This document shows positions 18,057-26,862 of a stretch of DNA of 64,000 nt, piece after piece (the stretch's first letter is position 1; every line of letters begins with the position of its first letter). This DNA is from Planktotalea arctica (GTDB taxonomy: Bacteria; Pseudomonadota; Alphaproteobacteria; Rhodobacterales; Rhodobacteraceae), in NCBI RefSeq assembly GCF_002105285.1, contig NZ_MUHR01000006.1:372001-436000 (forward strand), read 5' to 3'. Under the pieces are notes generated by a model that searched no databases, was not told the DNA's origin, and saw only the letters and a program-made list of their open reading frames with translations. The translations under genes and the position numbers were made by a program.

Positions 18057-20098
18057 GGGGCCTCTCCTTGGACGATTAGTGCATCTGCCGCCACGGCACT
18101 GTTGGCCGTGCAAATCAGCGGGTTTATCTCAACTTCCTGCACTTGGCCGTGATGCGCAATGACATAGTTTTGCACGGCTTGAATGGCGCGCCAAAGGGCA
18201 GGGCGATCAATGGCTTGCGCCCCGCGATACCCGTCTAAAACGGGCGCGATGCGAAGTGTTCCCAGCGCATTTGCAGTGTCGCCTTCGGTGACAGGCAGGA
18301 TCAGCGAAACAGTGTCTTGCAACAATTCCGTCTGGGTGCCTCCCGCGCCAAGCGTAAGGACATAGCCATGTGCAGGGTCGAGCGTAACGGCCAAGAGAAT
18401 CTCCACGATTCCGTTTTTCACCATTTCTTCAACGAGATATCCGTCGCTTTTAATGTTTTGCATGGCACCTTGCAGAGCGTGCCCATCGGATAGCCCGACG
18501 CGCACGGCACCAGCTTCGGATTTATGGGCAAGCCCCATACCCTTCAAAACGAATGGTGCCTGAAGGTGTGCAGCGCAGCGCAGGGCCTCATCGGCGGTGT
18601 CCACAGCGTTCCCGCGCGGTATCTCCAACCCATATGCATGCAGCGCGTGTTTCGCCTCATATTCGTTTAGGGTTTGTGCATTTATCGGGGTAATCGGGTG
18701 CAGGATGGTCTGGTGATGCGGTTTTAGCCTTTGGGCAAGGGCAATCGCCTGAAGCGCGTGATCCATTCCATGCAATGGAACAATACCTTTCGAAATCAGT
18801 CTCTTGGCTATCATTTCGGGCATGGTGTCGGGCAAGGACGATAGCACTGCGATGGGCACTTTGCTCATTTTCTTTGTGCTCAAGATCGCCTCTAGCGCGA
18901 AATCCCAATCCCCCAGAGCGCAGCGATCGGAACGCGGAAAATCCAAAACCACGATGCCCATGGCGATATCAGCCTCGAAAAGGGCGGCGAAGGTTGCAGA
19001 CATCTTGTTGGGGTCAGGCCATATATATGTATGGTAATCCAATGGGTTGGCCAATGCGACCTTGGGGCCGAGTGCGGCGTTTAGAGCGGTGGATTGCGTG
19101 TGGCTCAAGGCTGGGAATTGCAAGCCGACAGATTGCGCAGAATCGGCCATCAGGCTCGCTTCTCCCCCCGAACAAGAGGCGGATGCGATCCGTCCAGAGG
19201 GGAGCGGTCCGTTGACGTGCCAAATTTTAAGTAATTCAAGAAATGCAGCAAGGTTTTGCGGCTGCGCAAAGCCGAGACGGGTTAACAGCGCCTGTGCACC
19301 TGTGTGACTTCCCGCGAGTGACGCAGTATGCGAAACCGTCGCGAGCTGCGCCTGATCCGATGCGCCTATCTTGATCGCACATATCGGTTTTCCAAGTTCA
19401 TGTGATAGATTAGCTAGGTTCTCTAGATTATTGATATTATTTATACCTTCGATATGAAGTCCCAAACATGTAACGCGGGGATCGCGCAGCAATGCCATAC
19501 CGAGACTAGCCAGATCCGTTTGCGCCTGATTGCCAGCCGTAAGCACATAAGCGAGCGGAACAGCGCGGTTTTGCATGGTTAAATTGATTGCGATATTCGA
19601 ACTTTGGGTGATGATCGCCACGCCGGTTTCGACGCGCTCGCCGCCGTGCTGATCTGGCCAAAGCGCGACGCCATCAAGGTAATTAAGCATTCCGTAACAA
19701 TTGGGTCCTAAGACGGTCATATCTCCTGCTGCCTGAAGCAGTTGAGCTTGCAGATCCGCGCCGTCCGCAAGCTCGGCAGACGCTTCTGCAAAGCCGGAGG
19801 CAAAACACACCGCGCCGCCCGCGCCGCGCTTGGAAAGGGAGGAAAGACACTCAATGCTGGCGTAGCGGTTAACCCCCAGAAACGTAGCATCTGGCGCGCT
19901 TGGAAGGGCGTTGATATCCGGGTAGCTGGCCTTGCCGGCGATCTCGGTTTTGCTTGGATGCACGGGCCAGATTTGCCCGGAAAAACCGATAGCTTCGCTG
20001 GCCTTGATTACGTTGGCGCACCACGCGCCGCCGCCGATCACTGCGATGGTTTTTGGACGAAGAAGGCGATCCAGACCTGTCAAAACCGGCGTCTTCAC
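18053..20098 (-). CDS. NDP-forming acyl-CoA synthetase (acetate-CoA ligase family)
   Basis: About 682 residues. The CoA-binding Rossmann domain is N-terminal (LLRPKTIAVIGGGAWCANVI), then two ligase-CoA domains with the phosphorylated-His region (SHTASLAGSHTGAQALL), and a C-terminal ATP-grasp domain (KHALHAYGLEIPRG, later KSEAGAVRVGLSDG). The start is taken as GTG at 20098, one base after the stop of the upstream gene; a longer frame to 20188 would overlap that gene. It probably activates the carboxylate for the flanking dehydrogenase and dehydratase, in place of an AMP-forming CaiC. Confidence 0.8.
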   Translation of the reverse strand: MKTPVLTGLDRLLRPKTIAVIGGGAWCANVIKASEAIGFSGQIWPVHPSKTEIAGKASYPDINALPSAPDATFLGVNRYASIECLSSLSKRGAGGAVCFASGFAEASAELADGADLQAQLLQAAGDMTVLGPNCYGMLNYLDGVALWPDQHGGERVETGVAIITQSSNIAINLTMQNRAVPLAYVLTAGNQAQTDLASLGMALLRDPRVTCLGLHIEGINNINNLENLANLSHELGKPICAIKIGASDQAQLATVSHTASLAGSHTGAQALLTRLGFAQPQNLAAFLELLKIWHVNGPLPSGRIASASCSGGEASLMADSAQSVGLQFPALSHTQSTALNAALGPKVALANPLDYHTYIWPDPNKMSATFAALFEADIAMGIVVLDFPRSDRCALGDWDFALEAILSTKKMSKVPIAVLSSLPDTMPEMIAKRLISKGIVPLHGMDHALQAIALAQRLKPHHQTILHPITPINAQTLNEYEAKHALHAYGLEIPRGNAVDTADEALRCAAHLQAPFVLKGMGLAHKSEAGAVRVGLSDGHALQGAMQNIKSDGYLVEEMVKNGIVEILLAVTLDPAHGYVLTLGAGGTQTELLQDTVSLILPVTEGDTANALGTLRIAPVLDGYRGAQAIDRPALWRAIQAVQNYVIAHHGQVQEVEINPLICTANSAVAADALIVQGEAP

Positions 20099-20099
20099 G

Positions 20100-21260
20100 T
20101 CAGGCTCCGAGAGGGCGCAAAAGATCGCGGCTGATGATATGGCGCTGAATTTCGCTGGTGCCGTCCCAAATCCGCTCGACCCTCGCATCGCGCCAGAACC
20201 GCTCGATCGGATAGTCGTCCATCAGGCCCATGCCGCCATGGATTTGCAGGGTCGTGTCCGTCACCCGCGCCAGCATTTCCGTGGCATAAAGTTTCGCGCT
20301 CGCGATCTCGCGGTTCGCGGGCAACCCTTGATCGAGCCTCCATGACCCTGACAGCGTAAGCCAGTCGGCCGCGTCGATTTCGGTGATCATGTCTGCGATT
20401 TGGAAGCTGACGCCTTGAAACTTGCCGATCTGCTGGCCGAACTGCTTGCGCTCGGCGGAGTAGTTCAGGGCATAATCAAAACAGCGCCGTGCGCGGCCGA
20501 CGCTGGTGGCGGCGACGGTCAAGCGCGTTGCATAGAGCCATTCGTTCATTACTGCGAAACCGCCATCGACCTCGCCCAGAACCTGCGCATCGGGCAGGCG
20601 GCAATCGGTGAAATCGAGGATGTAATTCTTGTAGCCACGATGAGAAACGGAGCGATATCCCTCCCGAGGCTCAAACCCTTTGGTGCCGCGATCCACCAGA
20701 AAGGCCGTGATGCGTTTCTTTGGGCCTTTTGGAGTTTGATCTTCGCCCGTTGCCACAAAGACGATGAAGAAATCAGCATGCTCACCGCCTGAAATGAAAT
20801 GCTTGGAGCCATTGATCACCCAATCGCCGCCATCGCGCACTGCGCTGCATTTCATCCCACGCACATCTGATCCTGCATCCGGCTCTGTCATGGCGAGCGC
20901 ATCCATCCGCTCGCCGCGCACTGCGGGAAACAGGTAGCGCTCGCGCTGTTCGCCCTCGCAGGCCATCAGAATATTCTGTGGGCGCCCGAAAAAATGCGTG
21001 AGCGCCATAGAGCCGCGGCCGAGTTCGCGCTCCACCAGCGTAAAATCAAGATGGCTCAGCCCTGCCGCACCGACGCTTTCGGGAAAATTGCAGGCGTAAA
21101 ACCCCAGATCGATCACCTTTTGCTTGATCTGCGCACCAAGCTCTTCAGGCACGTGGCCTGTGCGCTCGACCTCTGCCTCGTGGGGATAAATCTCGTTCTC
21201 GACAAAGCTGCGCACCGTATCGACGATCATGCTTTGCTCTTCGCTCAGTCCAAATTGCAT
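20100..21260 (-). CDS. caiA: Acyl-CoA dehydrogenase, crotonobetainyl-CoA reductase type
   Basis: 386 residues from the ATG at 21260 (MQFGLSEEQSMIVDTVRSFV). FAD-binding patterns of acyl-CoA dehydrogenases are present (ALAMTEPDAGSDVRGMKCSA, WVINGSKHFISGGEHADFF, QIHGGMGLMDDYPIERFWRD). The frame extends to 21668, but that part is non-homologous and lacks a start signal. It is first in a minus-strand operon with the NDP-forming ligase and the CaiD-like dehydratase. The carnitine-pathway role is inferred from this context. Confidence 0.75.
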   Translation of the reverse strand: MQFGLSEEQSMIVDTVRSFVENEIYPHEAEVERTGHVPEELGAQIKQKVIDLGFYACNFPESVGAAGLSHLDFTLVERELGRGSMALTHFFGRPQNILMACEGEQRERYLFPAVRGERMDALAMTEPDAGSDVRGMKCSAVRDGGDWVINGSKHFISGGEHADFFIVFVATGEDQTPKGPKKRITAFLVDRGTKGFEPREGYRSVSHRGYKNYILDFTDCRLPDAQVLGEVDGGFAVMNEWLYATRLTVAATSVGRARRCFDYALNYSAERKQFGQQIGKFQGVSFQIADMITEIDAADWLTLSGSWRLDQGLPANREIASAKLYATEMLARVTDTTLQIHGGMGLMDDYPIERFWRDARVERIWDGTSEIQRHIISRDLLRPLGA

Positions 21261-21428
21261 AGGGCGGCCTTTTCTAATGTGTCCCTTCCATGACGCAGCA
21301 GGGGTTAGACAAGCGCCTGCTTGGCTGCGACATGCAGTGCCCGTTTGCGACGGCACGCACGAATTGCGCATCCTTTTGGTACAATTGCGCGCTTGGAATA
21401 GCGCGCGCTTTGAGTAAAGACTGCCCCC

Positions 21429-22433
21429 ATGGAGAATAGAAAAACCCGCATAGCCTTGAATGGTTTTGGCCGCATCGGCCGCTCGATCCTGCGCATTTTG
21501 CGCAGCCACGATCTGCCGTTCGAGCTGGCCTTGATAAACGATATAGAGCCGCTCGATGCCTGCGCCTATCTCTTTGAATACGATAGTGTTTTCGGCCGCT
21601 ATCTTGGAAACGTAAACTTTGTCGACGGGGCTTTGGTCCTTGATGGAGAGCTGATCGCGTTTCATCATGTTACTGATTTAAGCACTCTTGACCTTAGCGG
21701 AATCGATGTGGTCCTGGAGTGCACCGGCCTTGCGGGAAACCGCGCGATTGCGACGCGCGGGATTGATGCGGGAGCAGGGGCCGTGCTGATTTCTGGTCCC
21801 TCTGATACCGCCGACAAGACGATCGTGCTGGGCGCGAACGAGGGCGAATTGGGCGATGCGCGCATCGTGTCCAACGCGTCGTGCACGACCAACGCGCTTG
21901 CGCCGCTTTTACGTATTCTGGACGAAAGCTACGGGGTGGAGAGCGGGCATATGACGACTGTGCATTGCTATACGGGTAGCCAGCCGACGGTGGACAAACC
22001 GCGCGGCGATTTTGCGCGCAGCCGTGCTGCGGCTCTGTCGATGGTGCCCACGACGACCAGCGCGCAGCGTCTAACGGACGAGGTGCTGCCCCATCTCGCA
22101 GGACGTATCGAAGCGCGCGCGATCCGCGTGCCGACTGCAAGCGTGTCGGCGATTGATCTGACGGTTCAAACCCGCGCAAGCGTGACGACACAGGGCGTGC
22201 GCGATCATTTGAAACGCGCAGCGACCGGGCCGATACTGGGCTGGACACAGCAGCCACTTGTGTCTTCTGACTTGCGTATGCGCCCGGAATCGATTGTGTT
22301 GGTGGGGCCGGAAATATCGGTCTCTGTAGGGGGATTGCTGCGGGTGTTCGGCTGGTACGACAATGAATGGGGCTTTTCGATGCGTATGCTGGAACTGGCG
22401 AAGCGCATGGCGCAGCGGGAGGAAATACAATGA
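21429..22433 (+). CDS. Divergent glyceraldehyde-3-phosphate dehydrogenase-family protein
   Basis: 334 residues with the GAPDH layout: N-terminal Rossmann fold (RIALNGFGRIGRSI), INDIEP with the NAD-selecting Asp at 39, catalytic Cys152 in SNASCTTNALAP, and the C-terminal YDNEWGFSMRM. The region after the active-site His is unusual (HCYTGSQPTVDKPRGDF, then MVPTTTSAQRL), where the two other copies in the window read YTGDQPTLD and MIPTSTGAAKA. It may be an erythrose-4-phosphate dehydrogenase-like or otherwise specialised paralog. Its stop overlaps the start of a dioxygenase-like gene. Confidence 0.85.
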   Translation: MENRKTRIALNGFGRIGRSILRILRSHDLPFELALINDIEPLDACAYLFEYDSVFGRYLGNVNFVDGALVLDGELIAFHHVTDLSTLDLSGIDVVLECTGLAGNRAIATRGIDAGAGAVLISGPSDTADKTIVLGANEGELGDARIVSNASCTTNALAPLLRILDESYGVESGHMTTVHCYTGSQPTVDKPRGDFARSRAAALSMVPTTTSAQRLTDEVLPHLAGRIEARAIRVPTASVSAIDLTVQTRASVTTQGVRDHLKRAATGPILGWTQQPLVSSDLRMRPESIVLVGPEISVSVGGLLRVFGWYDNEWGFSMRMLELAKRMAQREEIQ

Positions 22434-23224
22434 ATTCAATGGTAACGCAGGCGCATGTCGACGCCTATCAGCGCGATGGCGTGGTGTTGATCAAAGGGCT
22501 GTTCGCCGATCATGTAGAGACGTTGCGCAAAGGTGTGGAGCGCAACATGGCAGAGCCGGGGCCGTTTGCTGCGGAAAACCTCAAAGCGGGCGAGGGCGGC
22601 CGGTTTTTTGATGATTATTGCAACTGGACGCGGATTCCCGAGTTTGAAGAGGTGATCAAAAACAGTCCGGCGGCGGAGGTTGCGGCAGATTTGATGCGTT
22701 CGCAAACGGTGCAGATGTTTCACGATCACGTGCTGGTGAAAGAACCCGGCACGTCCAAGCCGACGCCCTGGCATACGGATGGGCCGTATTATTTCGTTGA
22801 AGGCCGGCAAACCGTAAGTTTCTGGTCGCCCCTCGATCCTGTGACGGAGGCCTCGTTGCGCTGCGTGGCTGGCTCGCATCTTTGGGAAAAACCTGTGCTG
22901 CCGACACGTTGGCTTTCGGAAACTAACTTTTACCCCGATGAGGACAAATATATGCCCGTACCGGATCCGGACAGCGAGGGCATGGAAGTGCGCGAGTGGG
23001 AGATGGAGCCGGGGGATGCGGTGGCGTTTAACTATTCCATTTTGCATGGCGCGCGCGGCAACGAAACGGGCCTGCGCCGGCGCGCGTTTTCGCTGCGCTT
23101 GCTCGGGGATGATGCGCGCTATGTGGAGCGGCCCGGCCCGACCTCACCGCCGTTTCCGGGGCATGACATGACCCAAGGACAAAAGCTGCGCGAGGATTGG
23201 TTCCCCGTGCTGCTAAAGCGCTAA
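22430..23224 (+). CDS. Phytanoyl-CoA dioxygenase (PhyH) family protein
   Basis: 264 residues from the ATG at 22430, with GGGAGGAAATAC before it and an ATGA overlap with the GAPDH-like gene. The Fe(II) site is visible as HTD (in PTPWHTDGPYYF) and a distal His in SILHGARGNET; an Arg-rich RRRAFSLRL would bind 2-oxoglutarate. PhyH-family enzymes hydroxylate diverse small molecules. It lacks the signature of ectoine hydroxylase. The substrate is unknown, and the tight coupling to a GAPDH-family gene is unusual. Confidence 0.85.
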   Translation: MNSMVTQAHVDAYQRDGVVLIKGLFADHVETLRKGVERNMAEPGPFAAENLKAGEGGRFFDDYCNWTRIPEFEEVIKNSPAAEVAADLMRSQTVQMFHDHVLVKEPGTSKPTPWHTDGPYYFVEGRQTVSFWSPLDPVTEASLRCVAGSHLWEKPVLPTRWLSETNFYPDEDKYMPVPDPDSEGMEVREWEMEPGDAVAFNYSILHGARGNETGLRRRAFSLRLLGDDARYVERPGPTSPPFPGHDMTQGQKLREDWFPVLLKR

Positions 23225-23257
23225 GGGTCTAACTTTTCTGCGCAAAAAGGCGAGTCC

Positions 23258-23280
23258 CACATCCTTCTGCGAAGGATGTG
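23258..23280. terminator. Hairpin between convergent genes
   Basis: CACATCCTT at 23258-23266 pairs perfectly with AAGGATGTG at 23272-23280 around CTGCG. It lies between the stop of the PhyH gene and that of the convergent gap gene. T-rich tracts exist on either side but not immediately adjacent. Confidence 0.5.
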
Positions 23281-23311
23281 TTACAAAAATCTTCGCAGAG
23301 GGTTTTGGCCC

Positions 23312-24313
23312 CTAAATAAATTTCGCCATATGCACGGCAGTGTCTGCCATGCGGTTGGAGAAGCCCCATTCATTGTCGTACCATGCCAGAATGCGGCACA
23401 GGTTACCGTCCATGACTTTGGTTTGATCTGCGGCAAAGATCGAGCTGTGCGGATCGTGATTGAAATCAATCGACACCAGATGACGCTCTGTATAATCGAG
23501 CACGCCTTTCAGTGGCCCGCTCGCGGCGGCCTGCATGGCTGCGTTGATGTCTTCGACCGTCACATCGCGCTCTACCTCAAACGTCAGATCGACGGCGGAG
23601 ACATTCGGCGTTGGCACGCGGATCGCCACGCCATCGAGCTTGCCTGCAAGCTCGGGCAGGACCAGACCGACCGCCTTGGCCGCTCCTGTGGAAGTTGGGA
23701 TCATGCTCATCGCGGCGGCGCGTGCGCGGTAGAGGTCGCTGTGCATCGTGTCCAGCGTCGGTTGATCACCCGTATAGCTGTGAACTGTGGTCATGAAGCC
23801 GCGTTTGATGCCGAATTCTGCATGCAAAACGCTTGCGACAGGGGCAAGGCAATTGGTTGTGCAGGACGCATTGGACACGATCAGATCATCGCCCGTGAGG
23901 CTTTGATGGTTCACGCCATATACGATTGTCTTGTCGGCGCCCTTTGACGGGGCCGAGACCAGAACGCGGCTTGCGCCGTTTTTCAGATGCACCATCGCAT
24001 CTTTCTTGTCTGTGAAAATACCGGTGCACTCAAACACAATATCCACATCGCCCCAGGGCAAATCGGCAGGGTTGCGGATCGTAGTGACGGCGATCGGGCC
24101 GCGCCCGACGTCGATAGATTTATCATCGTGACTGACATTGACCGGAAAGCGCCCATGCACGCTGTCGAATTGCAAAAGATGTGCATTGGTCTCAACTGGC
24201 CCGAGATCATTGATCGCAATTACTTCGATATCCGTGCGCCCGCTTTCGATGATCGCGCGCAGCACATTGCGTCCGATACGTCCAAATCCGTTGATTGCAA
24301 TTTTTACGGCCAT
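23312..24313 (-). CDS. gap: Glyceraldehyde-3-phosphate dehydrogenase, type I
   Basis: 333 residues from MAVKIAINGFGRIGRNV; the ATG at 24313 has AGGGA upstream, better than the ATG at 24328. NAD-selecting Asp36 (VIAINDLGPV), catalytic Cys151 (SNASCTTNCLAP) and the C-terminal WYDNEWGFSNRM are intact. It converts glyceraldehyde-3-phosphate to 1,3-bisphosphoglycerate in glycolysis or gluconeogenesis. A second canonical copy lies upstream on the same strand, separated by a tiny membrane protein gene. Confidence 0.93.
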   Translation of the reverse strand: MAVKIAINGFGRIGRNVLRAIIESGRTDIEVIAINDLGPVETNAHLLQFDSVHGRFPVNVSHDDKSIDVGRGPIAVTTIRNPADLPWGDVDIVFECTGIFTDKKDAMVHLKNGASRVLVSAPSKGADKTIVYGVNHQSLTGDDLIVSNASCTTNCLAPVASVLHAEFGIKRGFMTTVHSYTGDQPTLDTMHSDLYRARAAAMSMIPTSTGAAKAVGLVLPELAGKLDGVAIRVPTPNVSAVDLTFEVERDVTVEDINAAMQAAASGPLKGVLDYTERHLVSIDFNHDPHSSIFAADQTKVMDGNLCRILAWYDNEWGFSNRMADTAVHMAKFI

Positions 24314-24395
24314 GTTGCGTTCCCTCATGTTCAGTTAGCGCTAACAATTAGATTGAGCCGTTAAAGTCAAGGGGAGCAAGCCCCACCCGCCGCAA

Positions 24396-24539
24396 TTAGC
24401 GCCAGAAGGCCATCCATTCGGTGAATTCGGTAAACTTCTTGGCAAGAAAGAGGATGTTGGTGCTGTCGGTCAGGATCACATCTGCGAACAAGGCAAGGAT
24501 GACGAGGCTACCCAGGATGATCGCGAGCGTATTTGTCAT
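24396..24539 (-). CDS. Small single-span membrane protein between two gap genes
   Basis: 47 residues: MTNTLAIILGSLVILALFAD is one hydrophobic helix, followed by an amphipathic tail rich in Phe and Trp (ILFLAKKFTEFTEWMAFW). It lies between the two minus-strand gap genes. From memory, a similar tiny protein sits at this place in other Rhodobacteraceae, which a database search could verify. Its ribosome binding site is weak. The longer frame up to 24713 overlaps the upstream gap gene and is not used. Function is unknown. Confidence 0.6.
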   Translation of the reverse strand: MTNTLAIILGSLVILALFADVILTDSTNILFLAKKFTEFTEWMAFWR

Positions 24540-24652
24540 GCGGCTTGGCACTCTGATAATTGCACAACGCCAACATGAGCCAAGCGGGGCGAAAAGCCAA
24601 GGGCGCAAACGCCCCCGCGCGGCGGACACGTTGCTTGCATTCGGTGAAAACC

Positions 24653-25657
24653 TTACTGGTTCAAACGCCCCATCGCGGCGGCCACATCGGCCATGCGCGC
24701 GGAGAACCCCCACTCGTTGTCATACCAGGCCAGCACGCGCACGGTGCGCCCACCCACAACCTTGGTTTGATCCGGTGCAAAGATGCAGCTGTGCGTGGTG
24801 TGGTTGAAATCAATAGAAACTTTGGGCTCGGGGTCATAGGACAGTACAGCGCCCATATGGCCAGCGGCGGCTTCAGCCATGATCGCGTTGACGTCCTCGA
24901 CCGTGACGTCTTTGCCTGCCTCGAAAGTAAGATCTACCGCTGAGACGTTCGGTGTCGGCACGCGCATCGCGGTGCCATCGAGCTTGCCCCTGAGGTTCGG
25001 CAGCACTTCGCCAAGCGCCTTGGCGGCGCCGGTGGAGGTGGGGATCATCGCCATGGCGGCAGCGCGTGCGCGGTAGAGATCATCATGGCGGCGATCCAGC
25101 GTCGGCTGATCGCCCGTGTAGGAGTGGATCGTGGTCATGATCCCGCGCTCGATGCCGATCGCCTCATCAAGGACTTTGGCCAAGGGCGCAAGGCAGTTGG
25201 TGGTGCAGGACCCATTGGAGATCATCGTATCGCCAGCGGCGAGATCGCGGTGGTTCACGCCGAATACAATGGTTTTTTGCACGTTCTTGGCAGGGGCAGA
25301 AATCAGAACGGATTTTGCACCGCGCTCGAGATGGACACTGGCTTTGTCACCGTCATTGAAATTGCCGGTGCATTCAAGAACCACGTCGCAGCCGGACCAG
25401 TCGAGCTCTTGCGGATCATAGGTCGAAAACATTTCCATCGGGCCGCGGCCCAAGTCCATTGTATTGCCGGAGACTTTGACTTCGTTGGCGAAACGCCCGT
25501 GGATGCTATCATAGCGCAGCAAATGCGCAGAGGTTTCCAGCGGGCCCGTCGCGTTTACTTTGACGACCTGAACATCGTTGCGCGCTGCCTCTGCGATATG
25601 TGCAAGAGTGGATCTGCCAATACGGCCAAAGCCGTTGATACCAAGCGTGACGGTCAT
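24653..25657 (-). CDS. gap: Glyceraldehyde-3-phosphate dehydrogenase, type I, possible NADP preference
   Basis: 334 residues beginning MTVTLGINGFGRIGRST, with TTAGGAGA before the ATG. Catalytic Cys151 (SNGSCTTNCLAP) and WYDNEWGFSARM are intact. At the cofactor-selecting position it has VKVNATGPLE, so Ala36 replaces the Asp that holds the NAD ribose in the neighbouring copy. In characterised GAPDHs loss of this Asp goes with NADP use, so a gluconeogenic or biosynthetic role is plausible. It is divergent from the DUF808 gene. Confidence 0.92.
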   Translation of the reverse strand: MTVTLGINGFGRIGRSTLAHIAEAARNDVQVVKVNATGPLETSAHLLRYDSIHGRFANEVKVSGNTMDLGRGPMEMFSTYDPQELDWSGCDVVLECTGNFNDGDKASVHLERGAKSVLISAPAKNVQKTIVFGVNHRDLAAGDTMISNGSCTTNCLAPLAKVLDEAIGIERGIMTTIHSYTGDQPTLDRRHDDLYRARAAAMAMIPTSTGAAKALGEVLPNLRGKLDGTAMRVPTPNVSAVDLTFEAGKDVTVEDVNAIMAEAAAGHMGAVLSYDPEPKVSIDFNHTTHSCIFAPDQTKVVGGRTVRVLAWYDNEWGFSARMADVAAAMGRLNQ

Positions 25658-25879
25658 GAAAGTCTCCTAACGTATTTCTGCACTTGTGCGGGGTATAGAC
25701 AGGTGCGCGCGCTGCGACCAAGGTGAAAAGCGCGCCCGGGCAAGGTGTTAGCGGTAAACGTGGCAGCATTGCGCATGGTGGCGCTAACGATTTGTTGGGC
25801 CGTGCCATCTGGTTGCGGTAACAAGGTGGATCGCCTGCTGGCCGATTCGGCAGGATTGAAAAAACGGAGAGGCGAAAGA

Positions 25880-26833
25880 ATGAGTGGATTGCTGGCATTG
25901 CTCGATGATGTGGCAGGCATTGCCAAGATTGCGGCGGCTTCCATTGATGACGTCGCAGCGCAGGCATTGAAGGCAGGATCGAAAGCCGCAGGAGCGGTGA
26001 TCGACGACACGGCTGTGACGCCGAAATACGTGCAAGGTTTCGACGCGTCTCGCGAATTGCCAATCATCTGGCGCATCGCGCGCGGCTCGATCATCAACAA
26101 GTTGGTGATTTTGCTGCCCGTTGGTTTGGCCTTGTCCGCATTTGCGCCCTTCCTGATCCCGCCGTTGTTGATGCTGGGCGGGGCCTATTTGTGCTTTGAG
26201 GGTGCAGAAAAAATTGCCCATTGGCTGCTGGGCCATCACGACGAGCACACGCAGGCTTATGAAAGCGGCGATCCCGCGCAGCTAGAAGAAGACAAGATTA
26301 AAGGCGCGATCAAGACGGATTTCATCCTGTCTGCCGAAATTATGACGATTGCTTTGGCAGCTATTCCCGAGAGTGGTTTTTGGATGGAAGCGTCAACCTT
26401 AGCGCTGGTCGCGGTGGGAATTACGGTCGCGGTCTATGGCTCGGTTGCGCTGATCGTGAAGGCGGATGATGTAGGACTGGCCATGGCGCGTGGGCGTTTG
26501 ATTGCAACCCGCGCGCTGGGGCGTGGGATCGTGCAAGCGATGCCCAAGGTGATGAAAACACTGACTATAGTTGGCACGGCTGCGATGCTTTGGGTGGGTG
26601 GATCAATCATCATTCACAGCGTCAAGGATATTGGATGGAGCGCGCCTTATGCGCTGATCCATGATTTTGCAGTCGCTGTCGCGGCGCGTGTGCCCGAAGG
26701 GCTTTACGGGTTTGTGGGGTGGTTTGCGACAGCCCTCGCGGACGGTGTGTTTGGCGTTGCGGTAGGCCTGGCGCTTATTCCGGTGGTCAGCAAAGTGATT
26801 GCGCCGGCCTGGAAGGCTGTGGTCGGGAAGTAG
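25880..26833 (+). CDS. DUF808 family inner membrane protein (YedI-like)
   Basis: 317 residues from the ATG at 25880 with GGAGAGGCGAAAGA upstream. MSGLLALLDDVAGIAKIAAA and the DDTAVTPKYVQGF segment are typical of DUF808. Several hydrophobic helices follow (about residues 75-115, 150-200, 225-260, 280-310). The frame could be read from 25745, but that leader is non-homologous. The biochemical role of the family is unknown. Confidence 0.85.
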   Translation: MSGLLALLDDVAGIAKIAAASIDDVAAQALKAGSKAAGAVIDDTAVTPKYVQGFDASRELPIIWRIARGSIINKLVILLPVGLALSAFAPFLIPPLLMLGGAYLCFEGAEKIAHWLLGHHDEHTQAYESGDPAQLEEDKIKGAIKTDFILSAEIMTIALAAIPESGFWMEASTLALVAVGITVAVYGSVALIVKADDVGLAMARGRLIATRALGRGIVQAMPKVMKTLTIVGTAAMLWVGGSIIIHSVKDIGWSAPYALIHDFAVAVAARVPEGLYGFVGWFATALADGVFGVAVGLALIPVVSKVIAPAWKAVVGK

Positions 26834-26837
26834 AGAT

Positions 26838-26860
26838 GTCCGATCCCTTCGTGATCGGAC
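26838..26860 (+). terminator. Hairpin after the DUF808 gene
   Basis: GTCCGATC at 26838-26845 pairs with GATCGGAC at 26853-26860 around CCTTCGT, 4 bp after the stop. There is no U-tract; G-rich repeats follow. Confidence 0.45.
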
Positions 26861-26862
26861 CG

